Shown here: positions 12,208 to 23,791 of the stretch, piece by piece
Numbering within the stretch: position 1 is the stretch's first letter
Layout: the number at the start of each line of letters is the position of its first letter
Assembly (NCBI GenBank): GCA_965649825.1
Contig: OZ287704.1
Location: forward strand, 930,001 to 994,000
Source of the DNA: Penicillus capitatus
Taxonomy: Eukaryota > Chlorophyta
DNA: 64,000 nt
Reading direction: 5' to 3'
Program-made: the position numbers and the translations under genes
Notes under the pieces: generated by a model
Told to the model about the DNA's origin: nothing
Databases searched by the model: none
Seen by the model: the letters and a program-made list of their open reading frames with translations, nothing else

Positions 12208-13161
12208 ATGTCGAACCCCGACACTGACCCGGCCACTATAGAAGACGTAACCTCAGAGTCTCTGAAGGTGAAAACAAGGCGAATGCTTCGCCTAACGGAT
12301 GAAGCTCCTCTTTCAGGATCGCATAGCCGCTTTGGCCGAAGGGCTCTCTTATTACACTCGCCTTCCGGAAGATGCTGGATGTCGACTGAAAGTGAGACAG
12401 TTCTCAGAGAAAGAAAGACTATCATATCTATTTCTCAGACCACTGCGTGCATGAAATCTTGGTATGACCTCGAAGGTGTGATTAAGATGACGATGGAGTA
12501 CATTCGGGAAGGGGTCGTCCGACAACCCGTCCCCCTTAAAGACTGTATCAAAAACAGCAAGTCAATGCTGGAAGAGGTGTCGTCATTCTGCCGAGATAGC
12601 GTCTTCCTGCAACAGCAGAACGCCTTTTAGATTTCTTTCCGTGTCAAAGTCTACGATGCGGCGATGCAGTGCCACGAAGCCACGTTTCAGGTGTTTCGGA
12701 CCGTATCGGATTTGGAGAAGTACCACGCACGTGTACACCTCCACAAGGCGACCACGACTCTGGATGCTGTTCTCTCTCTCGCGCCAGGACGGTTCAGAGC
12801 GGCAAAACGTGATCTGCTACATGCCCAAGCCGCTCTCCAGCAGTTTGATGCCTCCTGGAAAGAAGATCTCATCCAACGCCTATCACACCGGCCTCCGTGG
12901 ATCCCTGATGAATTCTCGCGTCAGTGTTCCCACTGTCAGAAGCCATTTACCATGATGCGTGGCAAACATCACTGCCGCGCATGTGGACTCGTTTTCTGCG
13001 ATGCCTGTACTTTTATTCTGCCATCGTTACCAAAACTGGTGCACTTTACATCGCAGCGTGTCTGCGTGAAATGTGAGAAACTCCATGCGCCATCGGCAGT
13101 TAGAAATCTCCATCAGCTGCAACACTTCTTACGAACCGTCTTTCCAGATCTTGTTTACTAG
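12208..13161 (+). CDS. FYVE zinc finger protein
   Basis: Exon 1 (12208-12267) joins in phase to 12317 (DRIAALAEGLSYYTRLPEDA). The C-terminal exon, from about 12630, ends with a FYVE domain: PPWIPDEFSRQCSHC, then GKHHCRACGLVFCDAC, and QRVCVKC. All eight metal-ligand cysteines/histidines appear present, as do the WxxD and RVC signatures; the basic R(R/K)HHCR patch reads GKHHCR. FYVE domains bind phosphatidylinositol-3-phosphate on endosomes. Just before it is a helical region (VYDAAMQCHEATFQVFR onward) that I do not recognise. The joins near 12450-12480 and 12630 are uncertain. The stop is only 32 bases before the start of the next gene. Confidence 0.75.
12268..12316 (+). other. FYVE gene intron 1 with hairpin
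   Basis: A 49-nt GT-AG intron. Positions 12277-12293 read AGGCGAA-TGC-TTCGCCT, a perfect 7-bp stem with a 3-nt loop. Confidence 0.8.
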
Positions 13162-13193
13162 GAGTAGAGAACAGCTGTAACGTCGATAAGAAC

Positions 13194-14404
13194 ATGGTGT
13201 TATCATCATCCTGTGCATCTTCTCCCGGTATCCGTTTATGCCATTCGACTCCCCGTCTTCTCTCACAGAGGAGCAGGCAGATCGCGAGACGGCGGCGGGC
13301 GATTGTTTGTGCGCGAAGGGAGAGGTCCGAGGAGGAACGCATCGCCGGCAGGTCGACGTATTCTCCAGATTCTTTCGATGACATCGTGGAAGACGCTTGT
13401 GCGTCTTTGATTCGCGCGATCGAAGATGGAGAGAAGCGAGTGGAGGTAGAGTTTCCGCCACTTCCCTCTTCTGTAAGCGGTAACGTCATCCAGAGGATGT
13501 CATCACTTCCCGACACGGTGATCGTGCCTAGGCTACAAAGGCTCTTCGGACGATTTCATCGATGCCAACGCACAACTCGCTGTTAAGGCAGCAAAGATCG
13601 TGAGTACAGTGGCGATCGGATTTTGTTTGCATGGAAAACGCCTGTTATAGTTGACACAGAAGGGGCAGCGTGTCTCTCTGCTTTTCGCCGATGCGGCGGA
13701 AAGCGATCGGTCGCGTTCCAGATTCAGCTACGTTCTGGATGCCGATGATGGTTTATCGTTTGGCTACACCGGGAAAGGAATCCTGAAAACATTCACGACA
13801 TTGCTGGGAAGCAGCAGTGCATCCGATGGGCAAGATGTCGACAGGGTGGATGTCTTTATCGTCTTGAATCACAGTGCCATTGAATTGCCGAGTATGAAAG
13901 CATACGTGGAAGAGGTCGTCGCCGATCGGCCTCTCGTTCTGTGGAACTTGGAATTGGAAACGCTGAGAGGGGATCTAGGACTGCTGGGATTTCCATCCAA
14001 GAATCTACACTACGAGTTTCTATCTCAGTTCAAATCTGTTTTCTTTCTGCGTCTGCGAGATTATTCTAAGACCATCACGACAGCTCCTTTTTTGGTCAAC
14101 TACAGCGGAGCTCTCTTCAGAGAGTATCCAGGTCCTTGGCAAGTATGACTGTTCGAAGTTGAAGTCGGTATTGACGAGTGGATGGAAGGTTATGCTAAAG
14201 ACGGATGACGGAAACTACGTCTGCGTCGCTGAAGACCGTGTGCGTTATTCACTGTTTGATGTCAAAGAAGAGCTCATGTCTGCTGTTGGACTGAACACAG
14301 AAGAGGAGGGTTCAGCCATGAGTTTTCTCAGAAAGGGATACAAGCGAGCAACGTGGTGGGAAGAGGACCTTGATAAAGAGAAATCCAAAAACTGGAGAAC
14401 ATAG
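13194..14404 (+). CDS. plastid DUF1995 family protein
   Basis: The N terminus (MVLSSSCASSPGIRLCHS, then many Arg) looks like a chloroplast transit peptide. The mature part has FDDIVEDACASLIRAIEDGE, EVEFPPLP, then YKGSSDDFIDANAQLA, VSLLFADAAE, FREYPGPWQ and VMLKTDDGNYVCVAE, and finishes FLRKGYKRATWWEEDL. This is the DUF1995 layout seen in chloroplast proteins of plants and algae, some linked to photosystem II accumulation (LPA3-type). Exons join at about 13600/13651 and 14145/14200, each keeping the conserved frame. The start lies 32 bases after the FYVE stop on the same strand, so the two transcripts must be very closely spaced. Exact function unknown. Confidence 0.85.
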
Positions 14405-14544
14405 CGAGGCTTGTACGCACTTTACAGGACTGCCTTGGATTGTAAGGCATTTCTGCACACTCGATCCAAAAGGGAAAGGATGGAAACAATGCGTTCCAAC
14501 AGGACCATCGACCACGCAGAGATTCGTCTGCACTCGATCGACAG

Positions 14545-15296
14545 ATGCGCTTTCGAACGAGAGAGGTTTCGGCACCAGAGCTGTCTTGTCATTCTGTGTG
14601 GTCGAATGATGCAAAGAACGCCATGGGGACTCGAGTACTCAGTGCACGGTATACTCTCGTTTTTAGATTCGTTCAGCACTTGTTGAGGAACGACTCTTTA
14701 GAATGCCCACCACGACTCTCCAGAGAACTGAAAGTTGTCTTTCCGAAGATGGATGTACGGAGTATACGCGTTATTCCAACGTGCCAGAATGCGCAGATCG
14801 ATCTGACAAACTGGGGCGACGAAGTGGAAGCAGAAAAGAGCGCCTTGCTTCAGAAAGCACGCTTCTCTTCTATAGACTCCGATCTCTTGCTAAACGTCGT
14901 TTTCAGTTCTGCAGCTGGGCAGAAGAGCTCTGCAGGCGACTGATCGCAGTCGGTTACTGGGCAGACTATATTGATCCCTGTTCTGGGCTGCCGGTAACAC
15001 CCTTTCCATCGGCAGACTCGGAGGTTCACACACTTAGATGATGGACAAGACCTGCACTCGGCCTTATAATGAAGTAGAAGGGTTTTCGCTTCTGCTTGGG
15101 TACAAACAGTTCGATGCCGGTGCCTGTAAGGTGAGAGAAAGAACGGTGGGTGATCCATATGCAGAGGAAGAAAAGTGTATAGGTCATCGCACACCCAGAC
15201 TGGGGCGTAAATGTTTATCCAGCCACTCTATTTTCGACTGCTCCACGTTCTGTCATTCTTGATCAGGTGCAGCAAATGGAACCTGAGAATTCTTGA
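14545..15296 (+). CDS. MMADHC-like cobalamin trafficking protein
   Basis: Conserved blocks run in the order of human MMADHC (the cblD protein). ELKVVFPKMD is followed by a beta strand and NWGDEVEAEK, SWAEELCRRLIAVGYWADYI with DPCSGLP, LLLGYKQFDAGACKV, and the final exon VIAHPDWGVNVYPATLFSTA, ending at 15296. MMADHC hands processed cobalamin to cytosolic methionine synthase or mitochondrial methylmalonyl-CoA mutase. Its presence implies a B12-using alga. The last intron (about 15130-15183) is phase 0. The join between 14855 and 14905 changes frame and was not resolved. The start is uncertain: coding may begin upstream, between 14405 and 14545, where frames are open. Confidence 0.78.
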
Positions 15297-16067
15297 GGGG
15301 ACAAGGCGATAGGCAGCAGCTTCAGAGCGTTCAGTGCTGTGCTCTGGGTTTTGCTGCTTGGATGCCGTCACTGCAACCATCGCCTGAGTCTCAGGTGCGC
15401 TGCGGGATTTCGGTGAAAAGTGAAAGCCGATCTTCTTTTGGAGAGGCGATCCAAAAAACGTGTAAACAGAATAGAAATTCTCCTTTTGGATGACAAGAGC
15501 ACGTGGCTTCTTCATGTGACATCCGAACAGCGGAAAAAGTACTGGATGGATAGGCGCAGAGGTCTGTATCAGGCCTCTCTTGTTTTGCTCAAAGCATCGG
15601 CAGTTGTTGCACTTACCTATTCTGAATGACAATGGATCGCCAACATTGGAGTTCGTTCATAGCCATATCATTCATCGTTCTACATACCAAGCATCTAACT
15701 GGTAGGAAGGGCCCTGTGATTGACACCGATACGATAGGTTCCAGGAATATCTTCCCCCTTTCATAATTCCATTCGTGTGATTTCGAGCATGTTTAGAAGG
15801 CAGTGGTTGGTTCTTGTATTAAAGGTCTGTTTCTTGTTTACTACCCAAAGTCAGAACAAAATCACTCAATGGGGCAGAAGTGTTGTTGCCTAATGGGATC
15901 CCCAAATCCCCTACCGATCTCTTCTTGGTTTTTTTCTCAAAAGAATAGAAACAATGGATCTGGTGATCGGAGGATCTTGATATTGAAAACACCAGACTTG
16001 GAGTAGTGCGTTTATACGCTTTTACGGTTACGACATACATGGACTGTCAGCATCTCTGCATACCGGA
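15297..16067. other. intergenic, no supported gene
   Basis: This 771-base gap lies between two convergent genes. A plus-strand frame of about 70 codons (15420-15629) is open and basic but resembles nothing and shows no clear partner exon. I do not call it. The 15650-16000 part is AT-richer and looks non-coding. Confidence 0.45.
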
Positions 16068-17339
16068 TCAAAGAAAAGCAGGGATTCTCCAGCTTGCAGA
16101 CGAAGGACCACGAGTCTTTGAGCATTCCTTGTTCCATACAAAGCTTTCAGAGTTAGCAGACAGCACCGACCAACAGTCTTTCACACTGACACTGACGTTT
16201 TCTTGGTCGTTTAGCAAATCGATCGCTTTGAACCAATCTCGGACATCATTCTGTTTCAGAGCAAACATAAAACAGCACAGAGCCTTGACAGAAGACGGAA
16301 ATCCATACATCTTTGAATCCAGAGCACAATGCTCCTGCAAAAGAGTATCCAGCATCGAGAGGCTGATCAATCGCTTACCGCTAGAAAGAATGTGTCTGCT
16401 ATGACTCTCTCGCCTAAAGATACATTTCTGGTCAAGTTTGTCAGGTAGAAGAAGAGAAAGATGAAAGTGAAGAGTGTCGGCACGTGCGTGTCCCAATCCA
16501 GTAACTGCAGTAGAGTCATCTCCCAAGGCACAAGCGTCTCTGACTAGAATCGATATTTCCAGTCAAAAGCGGCTAAGGGAAAAACCTCACCGGGAATCCG
16601 AGGACGTCGTCGGGAATGGAGCAGACCTAGAAGGACACATGACTCACGGATAACGCCATCATATGAACGGCGGTTGCTTTCGACCTCTTCCACTTTCCAT
16701 GCTAAGCGCACACAAGCCCCAACTGCCGCTTTGTACATCAGCGCATCGGTCTCGAGCTACAGATGCTGTCCAGGGAGGTGGTCAAAATGAGAGTGAGATC
16801 ACACTTCTGTCAGTGTAAAGAATCGGATCAAGTAGTCCGCAGCTAAGTATCGGGTTTGTTTGCACATTGCACATTCCCGGAAGTCATGGAACACAGATTC
16901 CAGTGCCTCCTTACGCAGTTGGCGTTTCTGCTCGTCCGGTGCTTCATTGAACACCTTGTCTGGCTGCCACATTCCTTTCTCCGCCAGACATTCGTTTCTA
17001 TCGAACACGATCGACATCTTGGCTCTCCGATGTATGTCTCTTGCAGCACCGGATCATTTCTTTGATCTGTCGTTGATCGAGGGTCGGGTTTTCGGGAGCA
17101 ATCTCCACGCGATGTGGTACGCGATGGAAGACGTATGGCTGTCTCGGTGTCGTGCTCTGTTTCAGGATCAGAGCATTGAGCAAGGAAGACTTGCGTTCCG
17201 TCTCTTTGTCTATGACTCGGCCTCGTAACGCCGGGAAGAAACGAGATTTCACGGAGCTGCGTTTTCGCAAGGCCACCGTCGTCTCCGTCTCAGCAGAGCC
17301 TTCCTCTTGCCCCGACGCTATCTCCTGCAGCGACAGCAA
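16068..17339 (-). CDS. cyclin (cyclin-box protein)
   Basis: Exons on the minus strand give PENPTLDQRQIKEMIRCCK, ESVFHDFRECAMCKQTRYLA then ADYLIRFF, YKAAVGACVRLAWKVEE, and LVPWEMTLLQLLDWDTHVPT. This is the helical series of an N-terminal cyclin box, including the Lys-Glu pair (WKVEE) that contacts a CDK. The C-terminal exon has YGFPSSVKALCCFMFALK, fitting a second cyclin fold. Introns at about 16740-16790 and 16550-16660 keep phase. The spacing resembles D-type or related mitotic cyclins, but I cannot assign the type. No ATG is visible in the first exon frame (open to about 17440), so the true start is probably in a small upstream exon. Confidence 0.72.
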
Positions 17340-17594
17340 GGCTGAGAGAGCGCCAAGCGACGGTGGAGTGCGACGAGCTGTGCGCAGGGAAGACGAAAAG
17401 AAGCCATGCGTGATCGGTTTCGCATCGAGCCAGAATTTTCGCCTCTCTTCATCTCAGACGCTTCACATTCAACGCGTCAACGTTCCGGAAAGAATTGTTA
17501 ATGTGGACAGAATTTGCATTTTTGCAACGTTCTTATGGTGCAGCCCATCCGTCGCTCGACAGCGATCCATCACTGTCTACGGTGGGTGGTGCAC

Positions 17595-20387
17595 TTAGGT
17601 GGCACAAGCTTCCTTTTCTGCCCGTTCAGCCACAGGCGGAACCGTCTCAACCACCTCCTCTTGCACAACCACTGCGTCTCGCTTCAGGGAAAGCATAGAT
17701 GGGTGCTTTTGTGCGAAGACTTCATAGACGTCGGCCTTCACCGCTGGTTTCTTCAATGGCTTGGCTGGGTATTGCAGGACGATCTTCTCAAGCTCTTTGC
17801 CTGACAGTTCTTTCTTCTCTAAGAGCATCTTGGATCCTGCCTCCAGTGCATTGGAATAGCTGGTGATGATGTCTAGGCTTTGTTGGTAGGTTTCCCACAG
17901 GATTGCGTAACACTCTGTCAATATCCTGCGCAACATCGTCGTGCGTTGAAGAGGAAGAAGAAGGATCAGACTTGTGCATCGTGGAATCGCAACATTGAAA
18001 CATGCCGCCTTGCAGTCCTTTGCCGAACACGTTCTCGTCAATGTTGTCCACCGTCACCTCAAAGTGGCGCTGAGTGCTTCCTGTGCCGGGTGTGATGGGT
18101 GCGTAGGAGGTGAGACCCAATTCTGATAGACCATAATTTGTGACGATCTTCTCTGCCAAACGAAAAGCGCGACCCAGATCTTTGGCGCCGTAGGATGAGG
18201 GTTCGCCATAGAAATGCTCTTCTGCTGCTCTGCCGGCCAAGATCACACATATGCGTTCCAACATCCGTGCTCGTGTCGTCATGGTGTAGTCTTCATCCGG
18301 GCCACGGAAGAAGACCGTTCGGGTGAACTCATGCCCACGAGCGATGATTGACAGCTTCTCAACAGCTTCCAAGCGCCCAGTGCGATCACGCAGGACCATC
18401 GCGACAATGCCTCGACCCATTTCGTGTACAGCAAAGCGTCGACCCGCTTTCAACGCTGCAGGCTGTACAGGAAGAAGGATACCATGAAGCACTCTGTCCA
18501 CGGCATTGTACACATCTTCTGACGTGATTTCATGTCCATCACGTCGAAGAGTTACCAGAGCAGACTCATTCAACACATTCTCCAGTTCAGCCCCTGCCAA
18601 TCCAGGCAGATCTCTCGCCAGCTGTAGCAAATCCACATCATTGGCAAGTTTATACTTCTTTGCATGAAGCTCCAGGATTTCGTGCCGGCTGTTTGTGTCC
18701 GGCAGGACGACCTGTATCTTTCTATCAAATCTGCCAGGTCTTTGGAGTGCAGGATCAAGAAGATCAGCTCGGTTTGTTGCGCCGATGAAGACAACGCCCG
18801 ATTCGGAAGAGAAGCCGTCCATCTCTGTCAGCAATTGATTCAGTGTCTGCTCCCGCTCTTCATTGGTCATGACACCAGCGTCAGCTCTTTTGATTCCAAC
18901 AGCATCGATTTCGTCGACGAAGATGATACAGGCCTGTTCTTGAGAACGAGCTCTCTTGAAAAGATCGCGCACTCGGGCAGCACCGACGCCGACAATAGCT
19001 TCGACAAATTCACTCCCACTCATTTGATAGAACGGCACGCCTGCCTCTCCAGCAATGGCCTTCGCAATCAGCGTCTTTCCCGTTCCTGGAGGACCTTCGA
19101 GTAAAACTCCCTTGGGTGGCTTTGCACGAACAGCTTGATACTTGTTAGGCTCTTTGAGAAACTGCAGCAAAGCATAAAATGTGCAAAACGGGAGATGACG
19201 ATTACCTCGACAAGTTGCTTAAGATCTTCGAGAATGCTATCCAGTCCTGCGATATCTTCAAAGAAGACGCCCGTTCGGCCATCTTTCCGTGCTCGTCCCT
19301 TTGACTGTGCAAACTCCATGGCCTGGACTTGGTCTGCAGGCATCTGCTTTCTCGGCTTGAAGACACCGACCATCAGACAGATGGCCAAGAACGTTAAAGC
19401 AAATATAATCATTGCCACTCTTGGAGCTATATGCCAGAAACCGTGTAAACTGGGCTCCTTCCGCGTCATTTGGAAAGAGATATCAATGAGCCCAGTAGCA
19501 GGCGACGTCAATCTCGAAGCTTCACTCTTTTTCAGGTAACCTCGATCCGCATACACCTCCTCCAGCTCCGTATCAGGCATCTTTCTCTGAAACGCTAACC
19601 CTAATCGCTCAAAGAGCTACATTCATGACCTCTGCTCTCTCTTCGGCGACAGCGATGGATGGGACCATACCTGCAGGTAGCCATAATTGTATGGACGCCC
19701 AATGTTCGATGCTCGATAGATCTGCGGAATGTCCACCAGGTCATGACGCGGAAACACATAATCTTCTTCGTAGGTATCTTCTCCAGGATTATTCAGTTCG
19801 CACCAAACAGGTTCTTTGCCTTTCTCCTGGACCACTGCTCTATAGCCAGAGAAACTTGGCCGGAACAGACGGCCGCGATCTTCAAAGAACAAGATCTTCC
19901 ATTCCGTTGAGTTTGGATTGAAGAGTGGCGATCTCCAGTTTCGCTCCTCTACTCCTTTGTACAGTTGCATAAACGGTATTTGCTTCATTTTACGCCAACA
20001 CGGCTCCTTCGCCTCCATTCCTTCACCCAAACTCTCCAGACGTGCAAAGGCAATTTTCTCACGCGTCGTGCGACCCACTGCTTCTTTCTTGACGGCGACA
20101 TGATACTGTTTCAGATCTTCGAACGAGGGACCTCTTGTGCAGATGCGCTGAACGTCGTTCGCTGAGAATTTAGGGTTTGGCCGAACAGTTTCCGTTTTCT
20201 TTTGTGCCTCCTGTTGCGTCACATCGTCAGTCATGTGCACGCGTCAAGAGCTATCATCGTCACGCACCGCATTGACTGAAATGAGGCGTCGCCTCGGCTT
20301 CCTTCCCCGTCCGAAGGCCACCGTCTTCCATGGAAATGCACTGAGAGAGGTCGAAGTACCCATTACCTGTCGAGTGAGAGACGACAT
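17595..20387 (-). CDS. FtsHi-like plastid AAA ATPase with inactivated protease motif
   Basis: Exon 1 (from ATG 20387) encodes MSSLTRQVMGTSTSLSAFPW and an Arg-rich end, a transit peptide. It joins in phase to EAQKKTETV after a 57-nt intron. A membrane segment (VAMIIFALTFLAICLMVGVF) precedes the AAA domain: Walker A GPPGTGKT, Walker B IIFVDEID, and the second region of homology ATNRADLLDPALQRPGRFD. The zinc metalloprotease motif, HEAGH in active FtsH, reads HEMGR (FAVHEMGRGIVAMVL), so the second histidine ligand is lost. This matches the plant FtsHi group, which acts in the plastid envelope as an import or assembly motor. The C-terminal exon (18041-17595) ends in a Val/Glu-rich tail. It diverges from the ENTH gene about 210 bases away. 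Confidence 0.85.
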
Positions 20388-20596
20388 TCCATGTCGAGGA
20401 TAGCAAAACGAGCACTGCAGTGAATAGCACGTCACAGAAAACACAGTCGATGCGTCAAGGTCGCTGCTGGGAGATCGATTGGTGATGTGCCATCTTTGGA
20501 GATGATCGACCTCGTTTATCTAAGCCAAACGTCGCATCACTCTCAGCGATTTGTGATTGTGAGAGTTTCGAACCAGTCCGGCCACTCACGACGCCG

Positions 20597-23533
20597 ATGT
20601 CAGTCCCTCGCGCAGCCAGTGCAGTGAGCGACGTTGCTATTCAGTACGCCAAGAATTTGAGCTGTTGGTTTCGTGACTATATCACGGCGATTAAACATGG
20701 ACGTCTACATCCCTTTACACCGCTGGAACGCAAAACACGCGAAGCGACACGCAATGAGCCTTGGTATTTGAGCCGCTTCTCGTCAGCTCGTATTGAAGAA
20801 GTGTGGCGAAGGGGACCAACGGGTTGTCAGCTCAACGAGCTCACGGAAGCTTCTCTAGAAGCGAATAACTGCTCCGTCATTTATGTCTCACCTCTCGCAT
20901 CTCTGTCTGTGCTGCATATTGGTGATTCTATCTAGGCTGTCTTGGTATTTCGTTTGCACTACCCGTCAGAAAAGTGGAGAAATGTGTACAAGGTTAGTGA
21001 GCCACTGTTGTGACCTAGGATGCCGCTCATACTGGATATTTATCCATCTGTAGGCGTTACAGGTTTTGGAATTTATTTTAAGACGAGGAGGAGAAGAAGG
21101 TGTGAGACAAGCAAAGGAAGAGTTCCCTGACCTGCTGAAGGAACTGGAGTCATTCTCGTACATTGGAACGGACGGTCGCGATTACGGAGTCAATGTACGT
21201 GTAAGGCAAGCTTATGTTCAGAGAATCTTCTCATTCATGTATGATGGATGCCGTATTCTAGAGCGGCAGCTGTGGCGAAGCTGTTGGACGACGATGGAGC
21301 ACTCCAAGAAGAACGGCAGAAGCATCAGAGAACGAGTCGTAAACTCAAAGGCTATACACGTGCAGAGATGCAGGAAGCATCGACTGTGGACGATGTGGCT
21401 CGATCTAATAGTTGGGTGTGGTTCTCACACATTTCTCCTCCTTGCATCCTTCATGGCTGACCAGGGCGGACGAGAGCTTGTCAGAAGCGATCCGAGCGAT
21501 AACGGACGGCCGTCTCCCAATGGAGTGCTCAATCGGGGTGCTGGTGAAATGAAAGGCGTCTCTCTGGAAGACAATAAAAAATTCTTAGCAGAGTTGAAAA
21601 GCATTCTTTCACGGCCGGAAAATAAAATCTGTGCGGATTGCAAAGAGCAGATGCCGACATGGGCAAGTATCAACTGTGGAGTATTCATCTGTCTAAAGTG
21701 TTCCGGCATTCATCGAGGCCTCGGCGTGCACGTCTCCAAAGTCTGCTTGGCCAGAGCATAATAACAGATCTGACTGATGCTCTTTCTGTGCACCTGCAGG
21801 TGCGGTCTTGCACGCTCGATACATGGCTGCCAGAACAAGTTCAGTTTCTCTCAATGACAGGCAACGCTGTTGCCAATACCTACTGGGAGGTGAGGACTCT
21901 ATACAAGCAGACAATGATGATAAAATGTCCCTCTCTGATTCCTTGCGATGACAATGCCATGCTAATCTGAGCCTTGTCTGATGAAAGAAGCCTCTACATT
22001 TTTGTGTCTTGTTCTAGGCACAGCTGCGGCCACATCAGCGACCGACATCGGACGCAGGCCTTGCTGGGTTCATTCGCGAAAAGTATGCAGATCGACGTTT
22101 TGCATCTGGAACCTGGCCACCCAATGTCGACAAGCCAACGTCTGAAGCGCATGCGCCTGTTGCGGAGGAAGAGAATCGACTGCCGAGCGCACCGTCAGGT
22201 TCTGTTCTTCAGATAGGTCCACCGAAAGCAGCAGAAAATTCCCGACCACCAAACGATCTCCTTAGATTCGAGGATGAGGCATTTGCCTTTAAGGTACCCC
22301 CAGTCGATGCTTGTCTCGATGTCTTTACCGCTATATCGATGCACAGAACGAGGCGGGTCCGGAAATAGATCAAGGCGGTATGGGATCATCTGAAATGGCA
22401 TTAGTGGCAGAAGAGGCAGCGCAGGATCCGGCACGAGAGAGGACACTTGGCTTTGAAAACAGCGCTCTGTTTGAGCAGCGATCGACTTTTCTTCGTATGC
22501 AGTCTCGGTTGAATTCAATGAAGAGTGAGCAGACACCTCCACCTGCAGTACAACACCCTCCTGAAAGCTCTTCTCCCTCTCACCATGTCCGGGCGCCCAG
22601 GTATTGCCTCTCTTCCATACAAGCGAGAACATTTCGTGTCCCTACAGGAGTGAGCGAAATGGTTCAGAAGACGTCATTCAAACAACCCTTTTGGATTTTG
22701 ATGATCTGGAGAGTCTCTCCGAAACGATGTCGATGGCAAGTGCCAGACTCGTATTTCCTGGATTCCTACCCAAGCAACCATCTGCCAGTAGTAGCAAACC
22801 ACCACCTGGAAAACCGACGACACCAGAGAGAATGCGATCGGCGATGGCATCGAAGGAAATCCATTCGACCGTCTCGACGGCCACACCAAGGCCACAGCAA
22901 TCCGGAAGACCAGAACGCTCACCAGTAGTGGATCTACTAGATGCTCCTTTGACTCTTTCGCCGCCGATTGGCATCGAGGCAATGAATCAACAGGATGATC
23001 CCTTTAGCTTTATGTCGTCCGTGGAGCCTCTTCTCGTTCAGCAGAACACAGAGAGAGAACGCATGAGGTCGACTCAAGTACAAAACCAAGCACTTGGACC
23101 ATGGACACAGTCCGAAGCATTCCCCGCAGCCGTACCTGTACATCAGCCGCATGCATCCCTTTCGTCCCCACCCCAGTCACAGACCCAGTTGCATGCAGCG
23201 TCGCAGTCTTCTGTTTTCTTTCGACCGCCAACGGCACAAGTGTCGCATGCACATGCTCGATCAGAAGGAACCGCATCTCATCCAGTGACCGATGGCTTCA
23301 CCATCACACCTGTACGGTCTAAACAGTCCTTCTCGTCACGATCAAAGGATCGAGGTGGTCTTCCAATGAATCAGCAGACAGTGTCGACACCGAAGCCCTC
23401 TGTCTTGAGTGATTCAGAACTGACGAGCATTCATGAATTATCGCGGCTGGATCAACTCTTTGTTCAGCAGATCGAGGACTTTCTGCATTTCGGTTACCGG
23501 TCTGTTTCGCATCAAAATCCTCCATGTCTGTGA
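20597..23533 (+). CDS. ENTH-ArfGAP fusion protein with clathrin and AP2 motifs
   Basis: Exons 20597-20763 and from 20812 encode an ENTH domain: LERKTREATRNEPW | GPTGCQLNELTEA, then KWRNVYK | ALQVLEFIL, TDGRDYGVNV and AAVAKLLDDDGALQEERQKH. After EMQEASTVDDVARSNSW (exon end 21415) a 49-nt GT-AG segment (21416-21464) joins in phase 0 to GGRELVRSD and an ArfGAP domain: CADCKEQMPTWASINCGVFI with CLKC, the catalytic arginine in GIHRGLGVHVSK, then LDTWLPEQVQF and GFIREKYADRRF. This ArfGAP is closest to SMAP/AGD5. The tail holds the clathrin boxes LLDFD and LLDAPL and the AP2 motif DPF. If the junction is not spliced, the ENTH frame stops at 21460 and overlaps an ATG at 21453. One gene fits better. 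Likely role: clathrin-coat adaptor that also ends Arf signalling. Confidence 0.75.
21416..21464 (+). other. junction intron between ENTH and ArfGAP coding
   Basis: A 49-nt segment starting GTGTGG and ending GACCAG, phase 0 on both sides. It matches the length, borders and TGAC-type branch site of other introns here. Its first 15 bases can form the stem GTGTG/CACAC. It contains both the ENTH-frame stop and the ATG of the ArfGAP frame. Confidence 0.65.
21741..21799 (+). other. ArfGAP intron with hairpin
   Basis: A 59-nt GT-AG intron inside the ArfGAP domain (VSK | VRSCTLD). AGAGCAT (21753-21759) pairs with ATGCTCT (21777-21783). The loop itself holds the palindrome CAGATCTG. Confidence 0.8.
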
Positions 23534-23791
23534 CTAGCATCGAAAAATAACCTACTGATTCCGGCAATGAAAATTGGATTGAGCCTTGGTACATTTGCTT
23601 CTATGTGCTAGAGGACAGGAGATTCTTCTCCCTGCTGGGTGAACATGATCATGACGAGACGGTTGGAGCTGTCACATATCCGCGTCAGCCGTCCTTGGCA
23701 CGTCCGATTTCTTTCCCTTTGAAACAACAATCTCGGCGAACGCACGCGTTTTCGAAATCTGAAGCGAGGAGAAAGAGCGATCGTGGATATT

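Noticed and set aside
12535-13161. FYVE protein and DUF1995 protein as one fused gene
   Set aside because: A clear stop ends the FYVE exon, and DUF1995 starts with its own ATG and transit peptide.
21453-23533. ArfGAP as an independent gene starting at ATG 21453
   Set aside because: Possible, but it would overlap the ENTH stop by 8 bases and leave no promoter. The in-phase 49-nt intron explains both features better.
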